In this document: positions 33,871 to 41,640 of the stretch, piece by piece
Position numbering within the stretch: the stretch's first letter is position 1
Layout of the letters: every line of letters begins with the position of its first letter
Source of the DNA: Candidatus Pseudobutyricicoccus lothianensis
GTDB lineage: Bacteria; Bacillota; Clostridia; Oscillospirales; Butyricicoccaceae
Reading direction: 5' to 3'
Assembly (NCBI GenBank): GCA_904419295.1
Contig: CAJFRA010000001.1
Location: 121,768 to 185,767, forward strand
Length of the DNA stretch: 64,000 nucleotides
The notes under the pieces: model-generated
The model's input: the letters and a program-made list of their open reading frames with translations, nothing else
Database searches by the model: none
What the model was told of the DNA's origin: nothing
Translations under genes and position numbers: made by a program

Positions 33871-34523
33871 AGGGATTGCTTTTGAAAGATTGGAAGCTGC
33901 TGAAAAACCAGCGGAATTTGTTCGTTGCCGTGGGGGCTTTTGCAGTGTTCTTCTGTATGATGGATCAGAATCTGGGGTTTGTGGTGGGCTATGTGACCTT
34001 TGTGTGCGCCATGACTGTATTGAGCACAGTCACCTATGATGAGTTCAACAATGGCAATGTGTTTTTGTTCACCCTGCCCTTTACCAGGCGGCAGTATGTG
34101 ACGGAAAAATATGTGTTCGGCCTGGGGATAGGGACTGCCGTTTGGCTGTCGATCAGCCTGGCCACCACCGCCGTTGGGCTGGCAAGGGCCCAGCAGCTGG
34201 CCATGGGGGAATGGGTGCTGACCTGCCTGGCCTTTTGGGTGTTGATGAGCTTGGTGCTGGCCATCAGCCTGCCCTTGCAGCTCAAGTTTGGCGCGGAAAA
34301 AGGGCGGCTGGTATTGCTGGTGGCCTATGGCTTTTTGATCGGCGCCGGCGTTGCAGTCTATTATGTAGGCCAAATGTTGGGCGTACAGGCCAGCCAGGTA
34401 ACGCGCTGGATGGAGAGCTTTGGCATCGGCGGGATGGCGGCCGCCACCATCTTGCTGGTCATCGCGGCACTGGCCTTGTCCTACACCATCAGCCGGAAGA
34501 TCGTAGAAAATAAGGCGTTTTAA
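33867..34523 (+). CDS. ABC-2 type permease
   Basis: A 218-residue protein with about six TM helices. It begins 'MKGLLLKDWKLLKNQRN', typical of ABC-2 permeases with an N-terminal amphipathic segment. 'YDEFNNGNVFLFTLPFTRRQYVTEKY' (in part) is a conserved cytoplasmic loop in this subfamily. It overlaps the ATPase by ATGA and completes the operon. Its stop codon overlaps the stop of the convergent gene. Confidence 0.9.
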   Translation: MKGLLLKDWKLLKNQRNLFVAVGAFAVFFCMMDQNLGFVVGYVTFVCAMTVLSTVTYDEFNNGNVFLFTLPFTRRQYVTEKYVFGLGIGTAVWLSISLATTAVGLARAQQLAMGEWVLTCLAFWVLMSLVLAISLPLQLKFGAEKGRLVLLVAYGFLIGAGVAVYYVGQMLGVQASQVTRWMESFGIGGMAAATILLVIAALALSYTISRKIVENKAF

Positions 34524-35620
34524 TCCAGCGCACTGCCGTCTTTCAGGGCGAAATCCAGGTAGACGGGGTTGTGGTCGCTCCACTGGAAGCCGGTGTCGAT
34601 GACCTGGGCATCCAGCAGCTGCACATTGTCTGAAACCAGAAAACCATCCACGGTCACCACGTAGCTGGAATCCGGGTCATAGGCTTCGTTGGCATTGCGG
34701 CAAGAGGGCACCGGGTCTTCCGGGTCGAAGGGGGCCACCAGGGAAAAGCCTGGGGGGATCTGCCCAGGGGGGATAGGCTGGGCCCAAGTGAATGCACCGG
34801 GCTGGTTGCCGAACACCCGGTCGGAATCGCCCAGGATATCCTTGTTGAAGTCACCGCCTGCCACCACATAGTTGCCGGCTTCGTATTCCTGCTGCATATC
34901 GGCCAGCAGCATGTCCAGCTGCTCACCGGCAATGGAGCCATCGGAGGTATAGGCGGACAAGTGCAGGTGGTACAGAACCAGCTCACGGCCGTTTTCCACC
35001 GGCACCCGGCAGACGGAATAGCACCGGTCCAGATCCAGGAACTTCATAAACCCGCCTTCGATGGGCAGTGAGCGGCGGACTGCCTGGGTGATGGGAAAAC
35101 GGGAAGCGGTGATCTGCCCGGCCCGGTTGGCGCCGTGGGGCTCCAGCAGCGGCCAGAAGAGATAGGGGCTATCGTAATTTTGAGCAAAGACGGTATCGAA
35201 GGACTGCCCCAGCCAACGGGTGACCAGAGCAGCCTCATCGATGTGGTGGCTGCGGGTACCGTCTACATCCACTTCTTGAAACAGAAAAAAGTCTGCGTCA
35301 TAGGGCTCCAAAGCATCCAGGGCGCCTGCGATGTTCTGGCGCACTGCTTCTGGCGAGCGGGCCCGGCTCTCGGTACCGCCATCCATAAAAAAGCTGTAAT
35401 CTGCGCTGTAGGCGCCAAAGCCCAGGTTGTATGAGGCGATGCGGTAGCTTTTGCCCAAGGCCACTTCCGCCTGTTCGGCAGAAGCCGTTCCCTCTACCGT
35501 CAGCGGCAGGCGGTCTTCCAACCGCTCATAGGCAAGGATCACATAGGCCGCATAACCGGCCACAGCCAAAAACAGGGCCGCCAAACAAAGTGCAGCGCCC
35601 AAAAGGATCTTCTTTTTCAT
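34520..35620 (-). CDS. Endonuclease/exonuclease/phosphatase family protein, membrane-anchored
   Basis: 366 residues: one N-terminal TM helix (about 5-28), then an EEP fold facing outside. Visible motifs are 'SYNLGFGAYS', 'FLFQEVDVDGTRSHH' (metal Glu), 'GGDFNKDI' and the terminal 'SDHNPVYLDF' (catalytic Asp-His). The family hydrolyses phosphodiesters or phospholipids. AAAGGAGG precedes ATG 35620. It converges on the ABC operon with overlapping stops and no room for a terminator. Confidence 0.88.
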   Translation of the reverse strand: MKKKILLGAALCLAALFLAVAGYAAYVILAYERLEDRLPLTVEGTASAEQAEVALGKSYRIASYNLGFGAYSADYSFFMDGGTESRARSPEAVRQNIAGALDALEPYDADFFLFQEVDVDGTRSHHIDEAALVTRWLGQSFDTVFAQNYDSPYLFWPLLEPHGANRAGQITASRFPITQAVRRSLPIEGGFMKFLDLDRCYSVCRVPVENGRELVLYHLHLSAYTSDGSIAGEQLDMLLADMQQEYEAGNYVVAGGDFNKDILGDSDRVFGNQPGAFTWAQPIPPGQIPPGFSLVAPFDPEDPVPSCRNANEAYDPDSSYVVTVDGFLVSDNVQLLDAQVIDTGFQWSDHNPVYLDFALKDGSALD

Positions 35621-35665
35621 CGCAAGACCTCCTTTCGCCCGGCCGGAAGGCCGGACCACAAGACC

Positions 35666-35694
35666 ATGATACCATAGGAGCTCCCGGCAGACAA
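35666..35694 (-). promoter_or_regulatory. Promoter of the EEP gene
   Basis: Minus strand TTGTCT and TATCAT with 17-bp spacing, about 45 bp before the ATG. Confidence 0.6.
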
Positions 35695-35707
35695 AGAAAA
35701 AAGGCGA

Positions 35708-35740
35708 CAAAAAAGACCTGGCCGTCATCCAGGTCTTTTT
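35708..35740. terminator. Bidirectional-looking terminator
   Basis: AAAAAGACCTGG and CCAGGTCTTTTT form a perfect stem with a 7-nt loop. T-runs exist for both strands. It lies upstream of the EEP gene and would stop minus-strand transcription coming from the SLOG gene. Confidence 0.85.
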
Positions 35741-36155
35741 CGCGCCCAATCAGAGCTGAAATGGTATGAAAAACAGGAAAAAGAGAAATGAGAGAAGCAA
35801 ACGCTTCTGCCAAAGGAGGTGGGGGATCGGGCCACCCGCCCTTGACATGTTCTAGTATACGGGGAAATTGTAAAGAGAAGAAGCAGATTTTTTGAACTTT
35901 TTTTGACAACAGGGGGGAAAAGCGAGAAAATCCCCTCATGCTTCCGGGCGGTATTGATCCAAAGCCCATTTGACAGCTCATTTTCCCTGCCCGGGGAAGC
36001 GGAAGCTTCCCCCAGAAGTTCTTTCCGCCTCTTTCTTACAAGAAAGAGGCAAAAGAAAACCATCGAAAAAATTTTTCCAACCGCATAGCGGCGCACGGAT
36101 CCGATAAAATAAAACAAAATATATTTATATTGTAAAAAATCGAGCGGCCCGGCGG
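35741..36155. repeat. Gene-free stretch with two strong hairpins; possible dispersed repeat
   Basis: No gene is supported here. The core holds GGGGAAGC-GGAA-GCTTCCCC (35993-36012) and GCCTCTTTCT-TACA-AGAAAGAGGC (36027-36050), followed by an A/T-rich tail. The arrangement resembles spurious-ORF-bearing intergenic repeats that I recall from related genomes. Copy number cannot be judged from one window. Confidence 0.45.
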
Positions 36156-36500
36156 TCAACGGTTCAAGGGGACCACCCGCAGCGGTTTGCCCAGCTTGAG
36201 GCAAAGGGAGATCACGTTTTGGGTGCCGGGAGAACGGCCATCCCAAAGGCACAAGACGAAATCCGCCTGCTGGACGATGGTGTTGTTGCGTAAAATCGGG
36301 GCAATTTTGCCAAATTGCCGGTAATCTGGCAAAAATTCCCGCAGGGGCAAACCGTGCTCCAGGGCATAGCGCCGGGCCAGCTGATCCACGCCCTGGGCGC
36401 CGCCGCTGATGATCTCCGTGGTGCCAGGCGGCAGATTTTCGCCGATCAGCCCGTAATCTGCCGCCGTGGCACAGCGGGAGCCAACAATGGCCGTTTTCAT
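36156..36500 (-). CDS. SLOG-fold (DUF2493/YspA-like) protein
   Basis: 114 residues with the nucleotide-binding SLOG pattern: 'MKTAIVGSRC' at the start, 'IISGGAQGVDQLARRYA' as the glycine loop, and 'QADFVLCLWDGRSPGTQNVI' near the end. Related to the DprA/LOG superfamily; such proteins are thought to bind nucleotides or related ligands. ATG 36500 fits the family start, with AAGG upstream. Function unknown. Confidence 0.82.
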   Translation of the reverse strand: MKTAIVGSRCATAADYGLIGENLPPGTTEIISGGAQGVDQLARRYALEHGLPLREFLPDYRQFGKIAPILRNNTIVQQADFVLCLWDGRSPGTQNVISLCLKLGKPLRVVPLNR

Positions 36501-36557
36501 ATCCAATCGCCTTCTTTTCTGCAAAAAATGGACAAAACACCATAGCAGATTGTATTT

Positions 36558-36586
36558 AGAATACCATTATTCTGTGCAAGTATCAA
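36558..36586 (-). promoter_or_regulatory. Promoter of the SLOG gene
   Basis: Minus strand TTGATA and TATTCT with 17-bp spacing, about 57 bp before the ATG. Confidence 0.55.
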
Positions 36587-36632
36587 CTGTGCGCCGGGGA
36601 ATAGTACAACTGTGGCAGAAAGGAGAGTGCTT

Positions 36633-37667
36633 ATGAAAAAGACTGAAATTTGGCACACCATCGGCCGCACCGGGCGCAACTGCACGGTGACGGCCGCTGT
36701 TTTGTTGGCCGGCGCCCTGCTCGTTTTTCCCATCCAAGGGCCGGCCACCGCGGCATCTGCGCAGATCGACAGCATCCACGTTTCCAAAACAGAAGCGGGG
36801 CAGGCTGTGCGGCCGGAAAGCACCAAGCTGATCCCTTTGGGGCGCACCACAGGCATCAAACTGTTTTCCGAAGGGGCGATGATCGTGGGTTTTGCGCCGC
36901 TGGATGAAGCCGGTGGGAAATCGCCGGCAGAAGCGGCAGGGCTGGCTTTGGGCGACATCGTCGTAGAAGTGAACGGCCAGCCGGTGAGCAGCAATGAGAC
37001 CATGGCCCAGGCAGTATCCCAATGCGGCAGCGGGCAAGCCACGGTGCTGGCCAAGCGGGATGGGAAGGAAAAGACCTTCCAAGTCCAGCCCGTAAAAGAG
37101 GAAGCCAGCGGCCAATACCGCATTGGCGCTTGGGTGCGGGACAGCCTGGCAGGCATCGGCACCATCACTTATGTAGACCCGGAAAACGGGGCCTTTGGCG
37201 CCCTGGGCCACGGCGTCTGCGACCAGGATACCGGTGAGCTGATGCCCATTGGCGGCGGCAGCTTGATGGAATCCCAGGTGGTAGGGGTCAAGAAAGGCCA
37301 GAGCGGCGAACCGGGTGAACTGACGGGAGAGTACGACCTGACCCATGACCAGGGCGTGCTGTACCAAAATGCAGATAGCGGTATTTATGGCAAGCTCACC
37401 GATGAATCGGTCTATCAAGAAGGGCGTGCCGTAGAGATCGCCACAAAGGATCAGATCAAAACAGGAAAAGCCCAGATCATCGCCAACGTAGAAGGGGGCG
37501 AGACCCAGGCCTATGACATTGAGATCGTCAAGATCTATGACGACGGCGACGACAGCAACCGGGATATGATGATCCGGGTCACCGACAAAGAGCTTTTGGA
37601 AAAAACAGGGGGGATCGTCCAGGGGATGGGAGTGATATATAATAGGGACAACACAGGAAAGCCTTGA
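36633..37667 (+). pseudogene. spoIVB: SpoIVB peptidase, truncated by mobile element insertion
   Basis: SpoIVB is the forespore S55 serine peptidase that cleaves SpoIVFA and so triggers pro-sigma-K processing. A signal/TM segment (residues 15-40), a PDZ domain ('GLALGDIVVEVNGQPVSS') and the catalytic His region 'GALGHGVCDQDTGELMPIGGGSL' (in part) are present. The family then reads GGIVQGM-SGSP with the catalytic Ser. Here the match ends at 'GGIVQGM' (37628) and 13 unrelated codons follow. The last part of the peptidase is missing. AAAGGAG precedes ATG 36633. Confidence 0.93.
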
Positions 37668-37847
37668 AAATAGGGCGTTTCTGGCATCGACCCGATTCAC
37701 CGACCATGATGAGGGGATACCTGCGCAGGTATAGATCTGAGAGTAGAAGGGAGATGGGAGAGCCTGCACTGTATCAGGAACATTGCCTCTATGACGGAGA
37801 AATGCAGATTGTTGCTTACCGATGACTCGACATATAGAAACTAAAGA

Positions 37848-38069
37848 CTATTCCAAAGTCAAGATGAAGTGAGTATTGCCAACATCGAATTCGACTCTAC
37901 CAGTTTTACATAGGGTAGTGTGCAATGATTTTGAAAAGAATGAATCACTGTCAGCGAATTTGCCTCTGGTGAACTCATCTATGCATTGTCGTACGACATA
38001 CAGCTCCGTTGTTGAGATTTGACTCCTGAAGCTGTTTCTGCCTGCCGTAATTATCAGAGTTTTTACCAT
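37848..38069 (-). CDS. Small hypothetical protein of the element
   Basis: 73 residues: 'MVKTLIITAGRNSFRSQIS...' to '...GNTHFILTLE', with no recognisable domain. GAGAGG lies about 6 nt before the ATG at 38069. It follows the zinc-ribbon gene by 10 bp on the same strand, so the two form a minus-strand unit at the left edge of the element. Codons upstream of the chosen start overlap the end of the neighbour. Confidence 0.55.
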   Translation of the reverse strand: MVKTLIITAGRNSFRSQISTTELYVVRQCIDEFTRGKFADSDSFFSKSLHTTLCKTGRVEFDVGNTHFILTLE

Positions 38070-38079
38070 AATGTACCTC

Positions 38080-38247
38080 TCAAACCGTTGGTTCTTCAGA
38101 CCATACATCAACGGTTTTACGTTTTAAGAACTCCTGTTGTTCGCTCTGATCGGCTGGCCGAATATTGGTGTGTCCACAATCTGGGCAGCGGTCTGGCATA
38201 TTGTCATCCGCAAATAGGTAGTGGCAGTCATCACAGTAAAAAATCAT
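38080..38247 (-). CDS. Small zinc-ribbon protein
   Basis: Too short for the ORF track. 55 residues: begins 'MIFYCDDCHYLFADD', then 'DRCPDCGHTNIRPADQSEQ', giving two CxxC pairs (positions 5/8 and 21/24) that would bind one zinc. The layout resembles rubredoxin-like small proteins I recall from Firmicute conjugative elements. The start is ATG 38247 with a weak GAGG upstream. It is divergent from the large plus-strand operon and may be regulatory, but this is inference. Confidence 0.7.
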   Translation of the reverse strand: MIFYCDDCHYLFADDNMPDRCPDCGHTNIRPADQSEQQEFLKRKTVDVWSEEPTV

Positions 38248-38254
38248 TTATCTC

Positions 38255-38303
38255 AAGCCTCGCTTTCGTGTTTACAGTGTAGCACGGGGCGAGGCTTTTT
38301 TCA
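38255..38303 (+). terminator. Hairpin with T-run between divergent genes
   Basis: AAGCCTCGC pairs with GCGAGGCTT across a 25-nt loop and is followed by TTTTTTC on the plus strand. It could stop read-through from spoIVB into the element or act as an attenuator for the operon that starts 26 bp later. Confidence 0.65.
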
Positions 38304-38329
38304 ATCTTATGGGAAAGGAGGCAGAGAAG

Positions 38330-39421
38330 ATGAAGTGCCTACTCAAATATCAATGGGTCAAGCTCCCCCGCAATCAGATTCCGCCAGGCAAAGGCATCAT
38401 GGGCATGTGGGCACGGCTGGCTTCCCATGCCGCCTTCCGAAACGGAACAGCCCAATACTGCGGCTACCTTAACCCCGTTACTGTGGGTTCCTGGGCGGGC
38501 GGTATTGTTGGTCTCAAGAGCATCTTGGATATCAAGCGTCGGCAGCAGGCACTGAAAGTCTTGGACCGCCTTTCAGAACTGGGATATATCAACTATTCCC
38601 TGGATGATAAAACAAAGAAACTTACCTACAAAATAACTGACTGGGTCGTCAGATGCTCTGGTGAGCCCTGCATGGGGCGCGAGGCCGTGTACGCCACGGA
38701 CGGCTACGGTTTCCTCTGCCTGCCCAGAAACATTACAAAGCGCCTTGCAGAGCAAGGCTATCAGTTCGATGAGGCAGACGCATGGCTGGATCTCTGGTGC
38801 CATACGGTATGGCAGGATCGCGGCAATGCGTTTTCTCATATGGCGCCGGCCGTTCAATTTGGGCAGTACGGCGCCGTTTTGACCCTGGAGTCCCTTGGAC
38901 AGCGTTGGGGTTGGGAAAAGACGAAGGTCTGGCGCTTTTTCAGAAAACATGCGGATGCCTTCCCGCTGTATCGACTGCCAGGTGCCTTCGGGTGTCTGAT
39001 CTTCAATGCTTCTTACCCTACTGGCGAGCCAGTCTCCCTGCCGTCCTATGACCAAGTTGAACGCATTTTAGGCAAAATACGCACGGCGGGCAGAAATGCG
39101 TACAGCAACCAGGACAGCGACCATGCGCGCATCTGCAAGTTTGTCGCATGGTACAGCCGTGTTGTTTTGCCACAGGACCGGGATCTGGTTACCCCAACAA
39201 AACTGGAGGAAAGCCGCGTTGCACATCAGGACATCTATATTACGCGCGTGTATTTTTCTCCGTGTGAGATTTTAGAGTATGTAGGAGAGGACTGCCAAGG
39301 GATTTCTTCATGCAAACCGCAGTTTGAATTTTTCCACGGGCCTCCATCATGGACTGGGCCTGGGGAACAGGACGATGGAGGTATCGAATATGGCAGATTT
39401 GAAGGCATGCCCTTGTGGTGA
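38330..39421 (+). CDS. Conserved element-leading protein, winged-helix-like
   Basis: 363 residues, beginning 'MKCLLKYQWVKLPRN'. Conserved blocks include 'GLKSILDIKRRQQALKVLDRLSELGYINY' (in part, winged-helix-like), 'ATDGYGFLCLPRNITKRL' and 'LGQRWGWEKTKVWRFFRKH'. I recognise it as a protein repeatedly found at the start of Oscillospirales conjugative modules, without known function. A role in element replication or transcription is only suggested by the helix-turn-helix look. GGAGG lies about 9 nt before ATG 38330. Confidence 0.7.
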   Translation: MKCLLKYQWVKLPRNQIPPGKGIMGMWARLASHAAFRNGTAQYCGYLNPVTVGSWAGGIVGLKSILDIKRRQQALKVLDRLSELGYINYSLDDKTKKLTYKITDWVVRCSGEPCMGREAVYATDGYGFLCLPRNITKRLAEQGYQFDEADAWLDLWCHTVWQDRGNAFSHMAPAVQFGQYGAVLTLESLGQRWGWEKTKVWRFFRKHADAFPLYRLPGAFGCLIFNASYPTGEPVSLPSYDQVERILGKIRTAGRNAYSNQDSDHARICKFVAWYSRVVLPQDRDLVTPTKLEESRVAHQDIYITRVYFSPCEILEYVGEDCQGISSCKPQFEFFHGPPSWTGPGEQDDGGIEYGRFEGMPLW

Positions 39422-40016
39422 GCTGCCGGAAGAAAAATATTCCACGCAAAATGAACTGCTGCGCAGTCTACTGGAGCGCAGAGGGCTTGTGGAGGATCCG
39501 AGTATCCCCAACGAGAAGGCGCGGGCGGCCGAACAGGAACTGCGCCGAAATATGTATCACAATACACAGGTCATGCTCAAGCACTACCGGGATATTGTCT
39601 GGGCGCTCGAATGCTTTCCAAAAGAGATTGCCCAGGAACTGGAACAGCCCCTGAAGGATCTAGATGCCTTGCTCAGCGTGGTGGACACTCAGGTAGCGCT
39701 TGGAAATGCTAAACTGGAGCACCGGCTGCTCAGCGTCCGGAAATCCCGCCTGCTTTTGGACCGGATCAATGACGCATTGACGGTCCTGCGCCACAAACCG
39801 GGCAATGGGGAACTGATGTATAACATCATTTTCCAGACTTTCATCACACCAGACAAGCCCACCCATTCGGATATTCTGTATCGGCTGGACATCTCGGAGC
39901 GCCGCTACTATCGGCTCCGCCAGCAGGCAATCAATATCCTGTCGATACGACTGTGGACAGCCCCGCAGGGGTGCCTTGACGCCTGGCTGGAGATTTTGAC
40001 CCTGCTGGAGGGGTGA
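39390..40016 (+). CDS. Sigma-region-4-like helix-turn-helix protein
   Basis: 208 residues. The C-terminal part 'DKPTHSDILYRLDISERRYYRLRQQAINILSIRLW' (in part) looks like sigma-70 region 4 or the phage ArpU/DUF1492 type. The N-terminal and middle parts are helical. ATG 39390 has GGAGG 8 nt upstream and overlaps the preceding gene by 32 bp, suggesting coupling. A transcriptional regulator of the transfer genes is plausible; unverified. Confidence 0.7.
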   Translation: MADLKACPCGELPEEKYSTQNELLRSLLERRGLVEDPSIPNEKARAAEQELRRNMYHNTQVMLKHYRDIVWALECFPKEIAQELEQPLKDLDALLSVVDTQVALGNAKLEHRLLSVRKSRLLLDRINDALTVLRHKPGNGELMYNIIFQTFITPDKPTHSDILYRLDISERRYYRLRQQAINILSIRLWTAPQGCLDAWLEILTLLEG

Positions 40017-40072
40017 TGGCAGAGATTGTGGCAGTAAATTGGCAGAAAAATGGCAAGGTCGGTGCGGATGAC

Positions 40073-40186
40073 AAGGGAAACGCAAATATGGTATTCTTGT
40101 ATCGTCCAAAACTGGGCTGACGGCAAAGCAAGGGAAACGCAAATATGGTATTCTTGTATCGTCCAAAACTGGGCTGACGGCAAAGC
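40073..40186 (+). repeat. Perfect 57-bp tandem duplication
   Basis: The 57-bp unit starting AAGGGAAACGCAAATATGG occurs twice head to tail (40073-40129 and 40130-40186). 57 bp is 19 codons, so ORFs through it stay open; a 63-aa ORF (40050-40241) contains 'RETQIWYSCIVQNWADGKA' twice but has no SD. It lies just before a terminator and the pilin-like gene. Confidence 0.95.
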
Positions 40187-40227
40187 CGTTCTGAAGCGAT
40201 GTACGGTCGCTTTGGGGCGGCTTTTTT
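40183..40227 (+). terminator. Terminator upstream of the pilin-like gene
   Basis: AAGCCG and CGGCTTTTTT enclose an inner stem AGCGA...TCGCT. It ends with a six-T run 33 bp before the next start codon, so the genes before and after may be separate units. Confidence 0.7.
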
Positions 40228-40259
40228 GCTGGCGAAATTAGGCAGAAGGAGGTATGTAA

Positions 40260-40628
40260 ATGACCAAGGATTTGAAGAGGCAGCACCAGTGGGGCAAGAT
40301 CTCGCTGCGGGTGCAGCGGGGGCTTCAGACGGCGGCAATTGTGTGCTATATGGCTGTGATGTTTGTTCAGCCTGCGGCGGCAGCATCGACCACGGACACA
40401 ATCTGGACCCGGTTTTCTACCATCATGGCGGACATCTACGGGGAACTTTTGGGTATCTCCACGATTGTCGCCGTGACGGCGGCGGCCGTAGCCCTGCTGG
40501 TGCGGATGATCTCCCGGAACGAGAGGGCGGTCGCTGAGATCGTCGTGACCTGGATCGTGTTGAACACTTTGGGATTCATTGTGGCCTATCTGCAGCCGCT
40601 GATCCAGGGCGGCCAGTATACGCCCTGA
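40260..40628 (+). CDS. Small pilin-like (VirB2/TrbC-type) membrane protein
   Basis: 122 residues: a basic N-terminus, TM 1 with signal-like end 'QPAAAAS', a short loop, TM 2 ('ISTIVAVTAAAVALLVRMI') and TM 3 ('IVVTWIVLNTLGFIVAYLQPLI'). Size and topology match the small hydrophobic protein found at the head of Gram-positive conjugation operons, equivalent in position to VirB2. AAGGAGG precedes the ATG. No direct motif proves a pilin role. Confidence 0.65.
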   Translation: MTKDLKRQHQWGKISLRVQRGLQTAAIVCYMAVMFVQPAAAASTTDTIWTRFSTIMADIYGELLGISTIVAVTAAAVALLVRMISRNERAVAEIVVTWIVLNTLGFIVAYLQPLIQGGQYTP

Positions 40629-40668
40629 TCCGACAGCGCCCCTACAAAAAAACGAGGAGGAAATGTCA

Positions 40669-41640
40669 GTGAAGTCAAAAATTTTGTCCGCCACTGCATC
40701 ACTGCTGTTGCTGACCATGCTGACGCTGCCTGCCAGTGCAGCCAGTGTGGACATAGCAGACCCAAACGCCATGCTGCCTGTCGATATTATCATCGATCAG
40801 GACAACAAGGAAATCCGCAAAGTATACGATCTCTCCCCTGATACCGACCCATCTACACTGCCCATGGACCAGTTTGATCGGGATGGTCTTCGGTACGAAT
40901 GCACGGATGTGTTGCGAGAAGTCATCATAGGCAGTGAGACACAGACCGTCACCCAGACTGAAACTGTGGAGAGTAGCAAGAAGGATATGGATACGATTCT
41001 GTCCCTGCTGCCGCAGGAGAAGGAAGTCACCACGGAAGAGGGCTTTGCCGGAACGCTTATCTTGGATTTAGACAGCATCAAGACAGAGCCTTCTGGCTAT
41101 GGCAGTTCAACACAGCCTGTCACTGCAACCAGGACTTACCCAAACCTAGCCGATCAGGACCTCAACCACCTGCCCAAGAGTATTGCAGAGGGGGGCCGGA
41201 CGCTGACATTGCAGGATGTCCAGTGGCAGACGGACAACACCTACAATGCCGATGATTATGAAATTGGCGACCGCTTTACTGCGATTTGCACCTATGGCGG
41301 CAGCAAGAGTGTCAGCTATGTGACCGGCTATACCACGACGGCCGATTACACTGGCGAGGTCTACCGCACCGGCGTCACCGTCATCCGCTATACCGTCATC
41401 TTCACCGGCACACCCATCGAGCCGGAGGTTCCTGAGCAGCCGCAGGAACCAGAAAGCAATCTCAATTGGCTGATGGTAGCTCTCCCTGTATTGGCTGCTC
41501 TCGGCGCTGGTACGGGTGGAACCTATTTCATCATGAAACGAAAGGAGTGCAAAATGTATGAAAAAATGGCTGAAAACTGCGGCATTGCTGCTGTCGATCA
41601 CAGCGATGATGATGACACCGGCTCTGGCAGCGGATTATGA
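40669..41640 (+). CDS. Secreted type I membrane protein of the surface module
   Basis: 323 residues: signal peptide (to 'LPASAA'), an extracellular beta-rich domain of about 240 residues, a Pro/Glu linker 'EPEVPEQPQEPES', a TM helix and a basic tail 'MKRKECKMYEK'. GTG 40669 is preferred because GAGGAGG lies 8 nt upstream; ATG 40663 would leave only 2 nt. The end overlaps the sortase gene by 83 bp in another frame, so the two are tightly coupled. Function unknown. Confidence 0.7.
   Translation: MKSKILSATASLLLLTMLTLPASAASVDIADPNAMLPVDIIIDQDNKEIRKVYDLSPDTDPSTLPMDQFDRDGLRYECTDVLREVIIGSETQTVTQTETVESSKKDMDTILSLLPQEKEVTTEEGFAGTLILDLDSIKTEPSGYGSSTQPVTATRTYPNLADQDLNHLPKSIAEGGRTLTLQDVQWQTDNTYNADDYEIGDRFTAICTYGGSKSVSYVTGYTTTADYTGEVYRTGVTVIRYTVIFTGTPIEPEVPEQPQEPESNLNWLMVALPVLAALGAGTGGTYFIMKRKECKMYEKMAENCGIAAVDHSDDDDTGSGSGL

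Noticed and set aside
37629-37660. TATAAT just inside the element as a promoter
   Set aside because: No -35 at a suitable distance in the integrated form. It could only become a promoter in the circular form, which cannot be judged here.
40050-40241. 63-aa ORF across the 57-bp duplication as a firm gene
   Set aside because: No SD and it ends in a terminator hairpin; kept only as part of the repeat entry.
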